DNA from: an uncultured Butyrivibrio sp.
GTDB taxonomy: Bacteria > Bacillota > Clostridia > Lachnospirales > Lachnospiraceae
Reading direction: 5' to 3'
Assembly: GCA_946536145.1 (NCBI GenBank)
Contig: CAMNEA010000015.1
Span: 1-47,401 of the forward strand
Length of the DNA: 47,401 nt
Below, piece after piece: positions 16,504 through 24,759 of the stretch. The notes beneath the pieces are model-generated. The model searched no databases and had not been told where the DNA came from. It saw only the letters and a list, made by a program, of their open reading frames with translations. A program made the translations under genes and the position numbers. How positions within the stretch are numbered: the first letter of the stretch is position 1; each line of letters begins with the position of its first letter.

Positions 16504-17304
16504 ATGAAATATTTTGGCGGGTGTGATGTGGGATCGACATATACAAAAGCTGTAATCGTTGATGAGAATGGCAAGATGGTTGCCTCCACCACCTTAAAGA
16601 GTAAGATCATAGCTCAGGAGTCTGCTGAGCTTGCAATGAAAGAGGTAATAGATCAGGTGGATGGACTGACCAGTTCCAAGGATCTTGAGTACCTTATTGG
16701 AACAGGATATGGACGAAACAAGGTGCCTTTTGCGGATGAGAATATTTCTGAGATATCATGCCATGCAATGGGAGTACATGTTACCAACCCTTCTGTAAAG
16801 GCGATCATCGATATCGGCGGACAGGATGTAAAGGGCATATCCATCGATACAGACGGAACCGTTAAAAATTTTGCCATGAATGACAAGTGTGCAGCCGGAA
16901 CAGGGCGATTCTTTGAGGCTATGGCAAGGTCATTTGAGATGTCCCTTGAGCAGTTCTCAAATCTGTCACTGTCAGCGAAAAATGTGATCCCTATCACGGC
17001 CCAGTGCACGGTTTTTGCAGAGTCGGAGGTTATCACTCTTGTAGGCGAAGGCAAGCCTATGGACGAGATTGCTGCAGGCATTGAGATGGCCGTTGCCAAG
17101 AGATGCTTCGTTATGTCCAAGAAAGCAGGAGCTACCGATTCTATAACTCTTACAGGCGGCTGTGCCAAGAATGCCGGACTTAAAGCTGCTATAGAGCAGG
17201 TTCTTAAACTGAAGGTAGTGGAGCTTTCCACAGACCCGCAGCTCATGGGAGCCCTTGGAGCTGCAGAGTACGCAAGAGCAAAGGGGCTTGCCGGAAAGGA
17301 CTGA
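16504..17304 (+). CDS. ASKHA-type activator ATPase (HgdC/BadF family)
   Basis: A 266-aa activator of 2-hydroxyacyl-CoA dehydratases. It hydrolyses ATP to push one electron from ferredoxin to the dehydratase at very low potential. The phosphate-1 motif is GCDVGSTYTKAVI. The bridging [4Fe-4S] ligands of the homodimer are in DKCAAGTGRF (about Cys129) and QCTVFAESEV (about Cys168). IDIGGQDVKG and LTGGCAKNAG complete the ASKHA fold. The start is the ATG 11 nt after AAGGAGG; an in-frame upstream extension runs through the hairpin and is rejected. It is the only activator in the window, so it probably serves both dehydratase-like pairs. A small membrane protein gene follows at 7 nt. Confidence 0.92.
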   Translation: MKYFGGCDVGSTYTKAVIVDENGKMVASTTLKSKIIAQESAELAMKEVIDQVDGLTSSKDLEYLIGTGYGRNKVPFADENISEISCHAMGVHVTNPSVKAIIDIGGQDVKGISIDTDGTVKNFAMNDKCAAGTGRFFEAMARSFEMSLEQFSNLSLSAKNVIPITAQCTVFAESEVITLVGEGKPMDEIAAGIEMAVAKRCFVMSKKAGATDSITLTGGCAKNAGLKAAIEQVLKLKVVELSTDPQLMGALGAAEYARAKGLAGKD

Positions 17305-17311
17305 GCAAGGG

Positions 17312-17479
17312 ATGAGCAGAACAGTAAAGATCATTCTTAAAATCATAAAGATCCTGACAGTAGTGACAGGAATTCTCTTTGTCATATATTTCTGGAATCT
17401 TGACCAGAAGCTTATGGCATGGGCATACACCCAGGTGAACAGGATATTTGACCGCAAGAAAGCAGATATAAAATTCTGA
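17312..17479 (+). CDS. Small single-span membrane protein (module paralogue 2)
   Basis: A 55-aa paralogue of the 9362-9565 product. Basic/hydrophobic N-terminus (MSRTVKIILKIIKILTVV), span ending GILFVIYFW, then NLDQKL and the soluble end FDRKKADIKF. The ATG follows CAAGG closely, 7 nt after the activator stop. Its location between the activator and the ACS-like gene, with a counterpart in the opposite operon, argues for a specific role in the system, such as membrane anchoring. No known domain recognised. Confidence 0.7.
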   Translation: MSRTVKIILKIIKILTVVTGILFVIYFWNLDQKLMAWAYTQVNRIFDRKKADIKF

Positions 17480-17493
17480 TCAGAGGTGAATGT

Positions 17494-18210
17494 ATGAGGC
17501 TGTATGACAATCTGATCGCTGAGACGCTGAAAGCTATCGCTGATTCGGGGAACGTAAGATCTTTTCCCGTGCGGGGAAATGCCTGGAAGTGCAATGCAAG
17601 CAGTGAATTTATTATGGCAAGGGATGCGGCCCTGGAACTTGGCGGATCCGGAGAGCCCTCTGTGAACTATACCTGCCCTACAACTTCGGGCAAGGTGGGT
17701 AAAGATGAGATACTCATTTGCGGAAGGGACATAAATGAGATCAAAGGTGACACCGCTTTTGCAAGGATCGTGCTCCTTGAGACCGAGGACCTCGGCGAAG
17801 ATACAGACAGTGAGAGGGCATTCAGAGCCATAAGAGAACTGGACTTTGTCAGATACCATGTATTTCCGAAAGGATATATGGTCAGGGTTTCCGCACAGAG
17901 CAATCAGGAGCAGGTGAGGATAAGCCGTGATGCTCTGAATGCAGGTATGGACTTTGAACGGATCGGAGCAGCGTATGCTGCAAAATATAAAGCTGTGAAT
18001 CTTGTAAAACATGTAAGGATCATATTTATCACAGACAGAAAACTGGTAGAAGCACTTAGGCCAAACGCTGATAAGGTTGATTCCATCACTAAGACCCTTA
18101 CACACATACTGGACGGACTTCCCACAGACTGTGGACACTGCAGCATGAAGAGCGTATGCGATGAGGTTGATGGAATGAGGGAACTTCATCTTGGAAAGAG
18201 CAAAAATTAA
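17494..18210 (+). CDS. Acetyl-CoA synthase beta-subunit (CdhC/AcsB)-like protein without the complete A-cluster domain
   Basis: A 238-aa protein. By recall of CdhC/AcsB sequences it aligns along the domain preceding the A-cluster: ALELGG (CdhC VELGG), DEILICGRDINEIKGD (DKVTIVGPDLKEMEEG), YMVRVSAQSNQEQVRISRDA (RYDVWMRVSK), GMDFERIGAAYAAKYK and HVRIIFITD (KMQVTFYTD). Near the end, DCGHCSMKSVC (Cys213, 216, 222) corresponds to the first Fe-S ligands of the A-cluster (C-x2-C-x8-C). The later ligands, including the Cys-Gly-Cys nickel site, are absent. It may be a CO/corrinoid-independent scaffold, an electron-transfer or metal-handling subunit. Position 15 nt after the small membrane protein and 16 nt before the flavoprotein supports co-function with the CooC and dehydratase-like proteins. 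Assignment by eye only. Confidence 0.6.
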   Translation: MRLYDNLIAETLKAIADSGNVRSFPVRGNAWKCNASSEFIMARDAALELGGSGEPSVNYTCPTTSGKVGKDEILICGRDINEIKGDTAFARIVLLETEDLGEDTDSERAFRAIRELDFVRYHVFPKGYMVRVSAQSNQEQVRISRDALNAGMDFERIGAAYAAKYKAVNLVKHVRIIFITDRKLVEALRPNADKVDSITKTLTHILDGLPTDCGHCSMKSVCDEVDGMRELHLGKSKN

Positions 18211-18226
18211 TCAGAAAGGAAGACTA

Positions 18227-20290
18227 ATGAAACAGGAATATGAATCACTTTTTACGCCCTGGAAGATCGGAAATCTTGAGATCAAAAACCGCATAGTTCT
18301 GGCACCAATGGGCGGGACATGTATATTCGGCTGGATGGAGCCGGGGGGAAGCCATTTTGACAAAGAGGCGGCAAAGCTGCTCCTTAAGATAGCAAGGCAC
18401 GACTGCGGACTGATTATTCCGGGAATAGCTCCGGTAAAAGACATGCTTGGCGGTAAGTGGCTTTATCAGAATAAGAAAAAGTTTGAAGAGCTTGCAGATT
18501 TTATGGATGAGCTCCATGCGACGGGAGCAAAGATGTTTGTCCAGATGACAGCAGGCTTTGGCAGGTCTTTTGCCCTGACTGCCCCTCTTGCCCTTCTTGC
18601 CAAAAACAAGGCACTTGGCACAATAGCAAGGCCATATATCGATGCGGAGTATCTTACCGCAGCACCTTCTGTGCTTCCAAACAGGTGGGCTGAGGACGTT
18701 ACTACGAGAGAGATAACCGAAAAAGAGATAAAGGACATTATATTTGCTTTCGGTGAGACAGCAAGACTGTGCAAGGAGGCCGGCGTTGACGGCGTGGAAG
18801 TGCATGCGGTCCATGAAGGCTATCTGCTCGATCAGTTTACTCTAAAGTATACCAACAAGAGGACGGACGATTACGGCGGATCTTTTGAGAACCGCTACAG
18901 GTTTGCTGCAGAGATAGTTAAAGAGATCAAGAAGACATGCGGAGAGGATTATCCGGTGTCACTTCGCTATTCAGTAAGATCAATGACCAAGGACTTTTGC
19001 TATGGCGCCATGCCGGGCGAGATCTTTGAAGAAATCGGAAGAGATATGGAGGAGTCTGAGAAAGCCGCCAGATTCCTACAGGATGCGGGTTATGATATGC
19101 TAAACTGCGACAACGGCACTTACGATGCCTGGTACTGGGCACATCCGCCGCAGTATATGCCGCAAAACTGCAACCTGAAGGATGTGGAGCATATAAAGAG
19201 ATTTGTTGATATTCCTGTTGTCTGTGCAGGCAAGATGGAGCCGGGAGCCGGTGCGACGGCTATCAGAGAAGGCGGCATCGATGCCATGGCAGTTGGAAGA
19301 CAGTTCCTGGCTGATCCCAAGTGGGTCACCAAGTTAAAGAGAGGAAGAGAAGAGGAGATACGTCCCTGCATCTGCTGTCACTCAGCGTGCTTTAATCTTA
19401 CAAAACACAACGGATCCGCCAATGACCAGGATCTTAGCGAGTCTGCCGGAATGTGCAGGTGCGCTGTAAATCCAAGGAGTATGCAGTCAGGTAAGTACAA
19501 AGTCAAAAAGACAGACAGGCCAAAGAGAGTAGCTATTATAGGCGGAGGCATCGGAGGCATGGAAGCAGCAAGAATCCTGGCTCTTAGAGGTCATATTCCG
19601 CAGATCTATGAGAAGACAAGCGAACTTGGCGGAGTGTTTATAGCTGCCGCAGCCCCGGCTTTTAAGGAGAAGGACAGGGAGTACCTTGCATGGCAGAAGC
19701 ATCAGCTTAAAAAGCTCGGCGTTAAGGTTCATTACAACTATGAGGTAAGACCGGACAGTCTTCCGGACGCAGATGAATATATTATCGCTACAGGGGCAGC
19801 TCCCAACAGGATTCCGATCCCCGGAGCCTCAGAATACGCAATGGATGCCACGGACTACCTTCTCGGTAAGAAGCAGACCGGAGAAAACGTCGTTATCATA
19901 GGCGGAGGCCTCACAGGCTGCGAGATAGCTCTTGATCTATTCAGAAAGGGGAAGAATCCTTCGATCGTCGAGATGAAGGATGACCTTATTGCTGTAAAGA
20001 ATATGTGCCTTGCCAATACAAGCTACCTTCGTGACTGCTTTAGGACCAACAAGGTTCCGGTATACCTGAATGCATCTGTAGCAGAGATTACTGAGGATCA
20101 CGTGGATATATCCACGCAGGATGCCAGAGCACTGTCGCTTCCTGCTGACAGCGTTATCATGTCAGTCGGATACCATCCGATGCCGCTTCTTTTTGAGTCA
20201 AAGAGCATACATCTGCTCGGGGACTGCAAAGATGTCGGAAATGTACGATCGGCGATCTGGGGAGCCTGGGACATAGCCATGAAGATCTGA
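18227..20290 (+). CDS. Old-yellow-enzyme-type NADH:flavin oxidoreductase (2,4-dienoyl-CoA reductase/BaiCD-like)
   Basis: A 687-aa FMN/FAD/[4Fe-4S] enoate reductase. Residues 1-360 are the FMN TIM barrel (SLFTPWKIGNLEIKNRIV at the start, VDGVEVHAVHEGYLLDQF, YGGSFENRYRF, DAMAVGRQFLADP). Near residue 380, CICCHSAC with later CRCAVNP gives the C-x2-C-x3-C...C cluster ligands. The C-terminal half has two dinucleotide folds: VAIIGGGIGGMEAARIL and VVIIGGGLTGCEIALDL. Family members reduce activated C=C bonds (dienoyl-CoA, bile-acid or cinnamate-type substrates) with NAD(P)H. The ATG was chosen because AGAAAGGA precedes it; an upstream in-frame ATG lies inside the previous gene. It is last in the operon and may act on the product of the dehydratase-like enzymes. 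Confidence 0.88.
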   Translation: MKQEYESLFTPWKIGNLEIKNRIVLAPMGGTCIFGWMEPGGSHFDKEAAKLLLKIARHDCGLIIPGIAPVKDMLGGKWLYQNKKKFEELADFMDELHATGAKMFVQMTAGFGRSFALTAPLALLAKNKALGTIARPYIDAEYLTAAPSVLPNRWAEDVTTREITEKEIKDIIFAFGETARLCKEAGVDGVEVHAVHEGYLLDQFTLKYTNKRTDDYGGSFENRYRFAAEIVKEIKKTCGEDYPVSLRYSVRSMTKDFCYGAMPGEIFEEIGRDMEESEKAARFLQDAGYDMLNCDNGTYDAWYWAHPPQYMPQNCNLKDVEHIKRFVDIPVVCAGKMEPGAGATAIREGGIDAMAVGRQFLADPKWVTKLKRGREEEIRPCICCHSACFNLTKHNGSANDQDLSESAGMCRCAVNPRSMQSGKYKVKKTDRPKRVAIIGGGIGGMEAARILALRGHIPQIYEKTSELGGVFIAAAAPAFKEKDREYLAWQKHQLKKLGVKVHYNYEVRPDSLPDADEYIIATGAAPNRIPIPGASEYAMDATDYLLGKKQTGENVVIIGGGLTGCEIALDLFRKGKNPSIVEMKDDLIAVKNMCLANTSYLRDCFRTNKVPVYLNASVAEITEDHVDISTQDARALSLPADSVIMSVGYHPMPLLFESKSIHLLGDCKDVGNVRSAIWGAWDIAMKI

Positions 20291-20315
20291 TAAAGCGGGA
20301 AAAATGAATAATCTA

Positions 20316-20346
20316 AAAAGGGGATGGCAGAAGCGTCATCCCCTTT
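20316..20346. terminator. Bidirectional intrinsic terminator
   Basis: AAAGGGGATG and CATCCCCTTT form a stem around GCAGAAGCGT, flanked by A-rich and T-rich ends. It lies between the convergent flavoprotein (ends 20290) and GGDEF (ends 20348) genes. Confidence 0.8.
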
Positions 20347-20347
20347 A

Positions 20348-22042
20348 TTACAATCTGTTATGAATGCCGAGTTCTTCGTGCATTCGCCTCTTATTCTCAT
20401 ACATTCGTTCATCGGCAAGAAGATATACTTCATGGGGCGGGGTGCCCTCTGCAAGCTCATGACGATATGCATAGCCTGTAGCAACGCTGCGCTGATACTC
20501 AGAGTAGAGCGCGTTCATTACATTAAGTGCGCTTGTCATCCTTCCGATGAGCGCGTCGATGTCTTTTCCATTTGAATCTTCAATTATTACAAGGAACTCA
20601 TCGCCTCCGATTCTTGAGACAAATCCCACATTTTCAAAGGTTGTGGACAAAACCTTTGAAAAATCCTTGATATATTTATCACCTGAGGGATGACCGAACT
20701 TGTCGTTTACAAATTTAAGCCCATTGAGATCAATACTGATAATGCAGTAGTCACTGTCAGTATTGGCAAGGTCATCCAGCATCTTGTCCGAGCGCGCTCT
20801 GTTTGGAAGATCGGTGAGACCATCAGCATAGGCAAGGTGGGTAAGGGAAGAGTTCTCCTTCTTCTGGGCATAGGATTCTGTAACATAAAGCATATAATTG
20901 GACAGCTGGCACATTACATAGATAAGGCATCCTGAATCGATTATGACCATGCTGAGCATATCATCGATGGTGATATGGGCATATGCAAGAAGATATATTG
21001 CCAGGTGGATTATTTCTGCCAGGGAAAGCGCAAAAACGCCTGACATCTGTATCATACCTGAAGCAGAGATATCCTTTTTGGTGATGTTTCTTATAAAGAA
21101 GTACACGATCAGTATGAAGCCCAGGAGCCCTGATGCGTGATATATGGGCAGGGTTGTGCGAAGATGTACGTTAAATACAAAATGCAGCATATACTGAAAT
21201 AGCGTCAGAAGGACGGTAATGATCAAAGCTGTAAGATACAGACGTCTTTTCTCAATCTTTTGGACAAGGTACATAACCAGATAACAGAAAGGAATGATCA
21301 TATAAAGTGTGAAGTATTCAATAGCTGTCTCATGCGGGGTATAGAAAAAGGGCGAGAGGACATTATAGTAGCTCGTTATCCAGGCGCCGAGATTGATACA
21401 GAACAAAGACCCGACAAGAAAGCTTTTTACATCCGGAACTGCGGTGACGAAAAAGAGATTGATGCAGAAAAACGCAATTCCGAAAACAAAGAGAAACATT
21501 CCGGTTGCAATTATCATCATGTGCTTATGAATGAATATTCCTTCGATATCAGGCTGGCTGCCCAGCTGCGGGGCATGAAGGGTTTCAAAAGCTGCATATT
21601 CGCCTACTTTCATCTTCATCGTTAGTGTTTTCCCTGCATAATCAGTCGGCAGAGAGATAAAGTGGTACATCTTACCGATGAATTTTCTGCGATAGTAAGC
21701 ATCGTGCCCAAAATCATAGATGACTTTGTCACCTAAAAAACACTGCAGTGTTGTGTATCTGCTTCTGAAGAGGACTGCGGGAAATGGGATATTTCCAAGA
21801 TCAGGCAGAGGAACAGACATAGTGATATCATCGCCGTGCTCCAATTTGGAATCCATTATCTCGTAAAATTTTGAAAGAGATACGTTGCGGTGGATATTGC
21901 CGTTTATTGATACAGTCCAGCCGTTATCAAGCTCTGCAACCGGGTACTGGGGACTGGAAGTAATGCAGGTGCCTATGAGCCAGCTTATGAATACAGAAAT
22001 AGCAAGCGCGCAGCATATGGAGAGTAAACGCTTATTTTTCAT
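20348..22042 (-). CDS. Membrane diguanylate cyclase (GGDEF), tandem copy 2
   Basis: A 564-aa membrane protein. An N-terminal span is followed by an extracytoplasmic beta-rich domain (about 35-185; jelly-roll-like, with LDNGWTVSINGN and GKTLTMKMKVGEY), then about seven membrane segments (190-400), then a GGDEF domain with intact SRIGGDEFLVI near residue 480 and substrate-binding DLNGLKFVND. This architecture resembles 7TMR-DISM receptors coupled to c-di-GMP synthesis. No RxxD inhibitory site is seen five residues upstream of GGDEF. AAGGAGG precedes the ATG. It starts 6 nt after its paralogue, so the two are co-transcribed. The sensed ligand is unknown. Confidence 0.88.
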   Translation of the reverse strand: MKNKRLLSICCALAISVFISWLIGTCITSSPQYPVAELDNGWTVSINGNIHRNVSLSKFYEIMDSKLEHGDDITMSVPLPDLGNIPFPAVLFRSRYTTLQCFLGDKVIYDFGHDAYYRRKFIGKMYHFISLPTDYAGKTLTMKMKVGEYAAFETLHAPQLGSQPDIEGIFIHKHMMIIATGMFLFVFGIAFFCINLFFVTAVPDVKSFLVGSLFCINLGAWITSYYNVLSPFFYTPHETAIEYFTLYMIIPFCYLVMYLVQKIEKRRLYLTALIITVLLTLFQYMLHFVFNVHLRTTLPIYHASGLLGFILIVYFFIRNITKKDISASGMIQMSGVFALSLAEIIHLAIYLLAYAHITIDDMLSMVIIDSGCLIYVMCQLSNYMLYVTESYAQKKENSSLTHLAYADGLTDLPNRARSDKMLDDLANTDSDYCIISIDLNGLKFVNDKFGHPSGDKYIKDFSKVLSTTFENVGFVSRIGGDEFLVIIEDSNGKDIDALIGRMTSALNVMNALYSEYQRSVATGYAYRHELAEGTPPHEVYLLADERMYENKRRMHEELGIHNRL

Positions 22043-22048
22043 GAGAGT

Positions 22049-23800
22049 TTACCTCCTTTCTGCCAGTTTGTTCAGAAGGTCGTCGTAAAGCCTTCCCAGG
22101 GACTGCTTGTGATGCTTGTTTTTCATTGTATACATACGGTTGTCGGCAAGAAGGTATATATTCTGAGCCTTGAGAGAGGATCCCGGCTCAGCTTCATTAC
22201 TGGAGGCATAGCCCCAGGAAGCGGAGTAGCGAAGAGATGTATCCAGTGTGTTTCTGTAGGAGAGCAGGTCAGAAAAACCGTTTAAGTCTCTCTCGGTTCT
22301 CTCGGTGTCTACAAAGGGCAGTATGACTATAAACTCGTCACCGCCCATCCTTCCTACGAGAGACGCGTCAGTAAAGCTGTTTTTAAGGATGTCTCCGAAG
22401 CCGCTTATGAGCTGGTCACCCTTGTCGTGGCCGTAGTTGTCATTTGTGTATTTAAGATAATCGAGGTCAAGGCTGATAATGGTGTAATCACCCTTTAATC
22501 TGGCGAGCATCTGTTCGCAGTGAGCCCGGTTCGAAAGACCGGTAAGGGCATCCGTATATGCAATACCCTCAAGCTGAATCCTTACTGTGGATTCGTTGGA
22601 GTACTCTATGCAGTGGAAGAAATAGTTGAGGAGCAGGCACATGATAAAGAACAGGGCACCGACTGTCATAAGGCCTATGTGGGCATTGATCTCGCCTGCT
22701 TGAGAGTATTTGAGCACGTTAAACTTTATGATATCAATCACTGAGCATGCGAGGAATATAACGAGACCAAGTACGAGTATGTGTGTCGATGTGACCATGC
22801 TTTGTAAACTCTTATCTGAACGACCTGCCATGACTGCTGATATGATAAGAGAAGCAATCAGCGCGATTCCCTCAAGAACAGAGATGAGATGAAATGCTGT
22901 GACGAAATTGCAGATATGAACAGCGTTTGTCAGATGAAGAATCATTACAATGACAAGCGCTGAGAGATTCATGCAGAATACTCCCGTAAGGATTTTGTTG
23001 AAATTGGTGTTGCCTGATGTGATAACAAATCCAAGAATCACTTCCGGGATCATGAATAGCACAATATATTCAACAATGGTATAAAAGTATGGGTTGTCAC
23101 TCAGATACCAGAAAATATCATAGTAGCAGAGAATATATACGCCAAGTGCAAGAGAAGTAAGAGCACTGAAGAGAATGCTGTAATCATGATTTTCTGCAAA
23201 GGCAAGAAAGGGTGAGAGAATCATCAGCATAAAACCAAGATGACACAGATAGATCCCAATGATCATTGAAAAACGATTGTTTTGAAGTATGCGGTTTTTG
23301 ATGTCGTTATAGTTGCCAAAGTAGATGGGAGTCAATCCTGAAAAGGCATCATCCTCCCTTGCGGTTATTATTATCCGCAGCTCTTTGTCCGGATAATAAT
23401 CCGGAAGAGCTACAAAGTTCTCCATTTTGGGAAGCATTTTTCCGGATGACAGATAGTTTCCCCCAAAGGTATAGATCAGCTCGTCATCAAGGTATACATC
23501 TACGCTGGAGAGGATAGTATGAAAAAATATCGTAGCCGGGAATATGTCAGACCTGGGAAGCCTTCTTTTGAGTATCAGGCTGTCACCGTTTTTTGTAAGA
23601 GCCAGAGTTGCGTTTCTGATGCTCTCAATCTCCTTTGTTTTTCCGTCACGACTAATAGTCCAGCCATTATCTAGCTGGACACATCCGTAATGCATAGGTG
23701 AACGAAAACTGGTTGTGCCAAGAAACAGCAGGGATAAAAAACCTGTCATAACTGCCATCATTGACAACAAAGCTGCTCGGATTCTTACAGTATTTATCAC
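22049..23800 (-). CDS. Membrane diguanylate cyclase (GGDEF), tandem copy 1
   Basis: A 583-aa paralogue of the downstream protein with the same layout: N-terminal span, extracytoplasmic domain containing LDNGWTISRDGK and DVYLDDELIYTFGGN, about seven spans, and GGDEF (GRMGGDEFIVILP near residue 487; DLDYLKYTNDNYGHDKGD). No RxxD I-site. The start is GTG at 23800 with AGGAGG 9 nt upstream; no better ATG precedes the first span. Both copies keep the catalytic motif, so both probably make c-di-GMP in response to different signals. Confidence 0.87.
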   Translation of the reverse strand: MINTVRIRAALLSMMAVMTGFLSLLFLGTTSFRSPMHYGCVQLDNGWTISRDGKTKEIESIRNATLALTKNGDSLILKRRLPRSDIFPATIFFHTILSSVDVYLDDELIYTFGGNYLSSGKMLPKMENFVALPDYYPDKELRIIITAREDDAFSGLTPIYFGNYNDIKNRILQNNRFSMIIGIYLCHLGFMLMILSPFLAFAENHDYSILFSALTSLALGVYILCYYDIFWYLSDNPYFYTIVEYIVLFMIPEVILGFVITSGNTNFNKILTGVFCMNLSALVIVMILHLTNAVHICNFVTAFHLISVLEGIALIASLIISAVMAGRSDKSLQSMVTSTHILVLGLVIFLACSVIDIIKFNVLKYSQAGEINAHIGLMTVGALFFIMCLLLNYFFHCIEYSNESTVRIQLEGIAYTDALTGLSNRAHCEQMLARLKGDYTIISLDLDYLKYTNDNYGHDKGDQLISGFGDILKNSFTDASLVGRMGGDEFIVILPFVDTERTERDLNGFSDLLSYRNTLDTSLRYSASWGYASSNEAEPGSSLKAQNIYLLADNRMYTMKNKHHKQSLGRLYDDLLNKLAERR

Positions 23801-23864
23801 TGAATCAATCCTCCTGCTTTATCAAATGTTTATCCGGGAGATGATGATCCTACCCGGTATTTCC

Positions 23865-24734
23865 CTAAAAATGCCCGTGGCTGCCGCCGTGCGAGTGACC
23901 GGAGCTGGAAGTGTGCAGAGTGCTTCCGCCTGAAGACCCACCCCTGCTTTCGGTTTCCTTTGGTCTTGCAGTCTTGGTGAGAGTCTTATTTATGAAGAGA
24001 TCCTCTTTTACATTAAGCTGTACACCGCCCCTGGAATAACCTGCGGCGCCACTTGCCATCTTGACATTGTTAAGGCCGGACTTCATGACGAGAATCGGTA
24101 TGGCGCCTGCAATGATTCCGATGACAATGCTTATAAGTGCATAGCGCCTGTAGTCAGAAGCAGTCTTTGGCGGTTCATAGCCTACGTCGTATGGTGTACC
24201 CTTGGAGTACAGATCAAGGAAGTAGTCACAGGTACCGGCGTAGGAGCAGAACGCGTCATAATAAGCGCCCTCCATTAAGTAGGGGAGCATTCTCTCCGTC
24301 ATGTATTCCTGTCCGTAATCCGTTACCGCATACTGCGCGTCACCGGATGTACTAATAGCCCATTCGCGGTCTTCCATGCTGAGCATGAACAGGATACCGT
24401 TGTCGTTATACTCACTGCAGAATCCGTTGTAATCGAAGTAGTCGTCTGCGTACTCCTGGATTGACCCGTTGTGAGAGTCTGTAGTAAGTATGGCAATGCT
24501 GCATTTGTACTGCTTGCTGAGAGTATCCAGAGTCAGTGTGACAGAGCTCTCTTCATCGTCTGTAAGAAGGTCGGCACAATCGTATACGCGCGGTTTCTGG
24601 CGCGTTGAGGGAATCTCATAGCTGTCCCACAGTACATCGGCTGCAGATGCGGCTAAGGGAAACGCAAGTGTAAAAGTATTAATAAGCAGCATGAAGGATG
24701 CTATTTTTTTGGTTCGTCTGATGATGTTAGTCAT
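23865..24734 (-). CDS. ydjH: TPM-domain membrane protein, YdjH-like
   Basis: A 289-aa protein with a signal peptide (ends near SAAD), then a TPM domain: VYDCADLLTDDEE at its start, YKCSIAILTTDS, ADDYFDYNGFCSEYNDNGILFMLSMEDREWAISTSG. A membrane span around 200-220 (ALISIVIGIIAGAIPILVM) precedes a cytoplasmic or surface tail rich in Gly/Ser/His ending SGHSHGGSHGHF. Together with the two genes upstream it matches the Bacillus YdjG-YdjH-YdjI set involved in membrane stress and PspA-like complexes. The His/Gly tail could bind metal. It is 25 nt downstream of the zinc-ribbon gene; the ribosome site is weak. Confidence 0.82.
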   Translation of the reverse strand: MTNIIRRTKKIASFMLLINTFTLAFPLAASAADVLWDSYEIPSTRQKPRVYDCADLLTDDEESSVTLTLDTLSKQYKCSIAILTTDSHNGSIQEYADDYFDYNGFCSEYNDNGILFMLSMEDREWAISTSGDAQYAVTDYGQEYMTERMLPYLMEGAYYDAFCSYAGTCDYFLDLYSKGTPYDVGYEPPKTASDYRRYALISIVIGIIAGAIPILVMKSGLNNVKMASGAAGYSRGGVQLNVKEDLFINKTLTKTARPKETESRGGSSGGSTLHTSSSGHSHGGSHGHF

Positions 24735-24759
24735 ATCTTTTTCCAGATTGGGTGAATTA

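Noticed and set aside
16972-18189. A 405-codon open frame on the minus strand across the activator, small membrane and ACS-like genes
   Set aside because: It is antisense to three genes with clear family motifs and ribosome sites, and its translation is Cys/Ser/His-rich with no recognisable domain or RBS.
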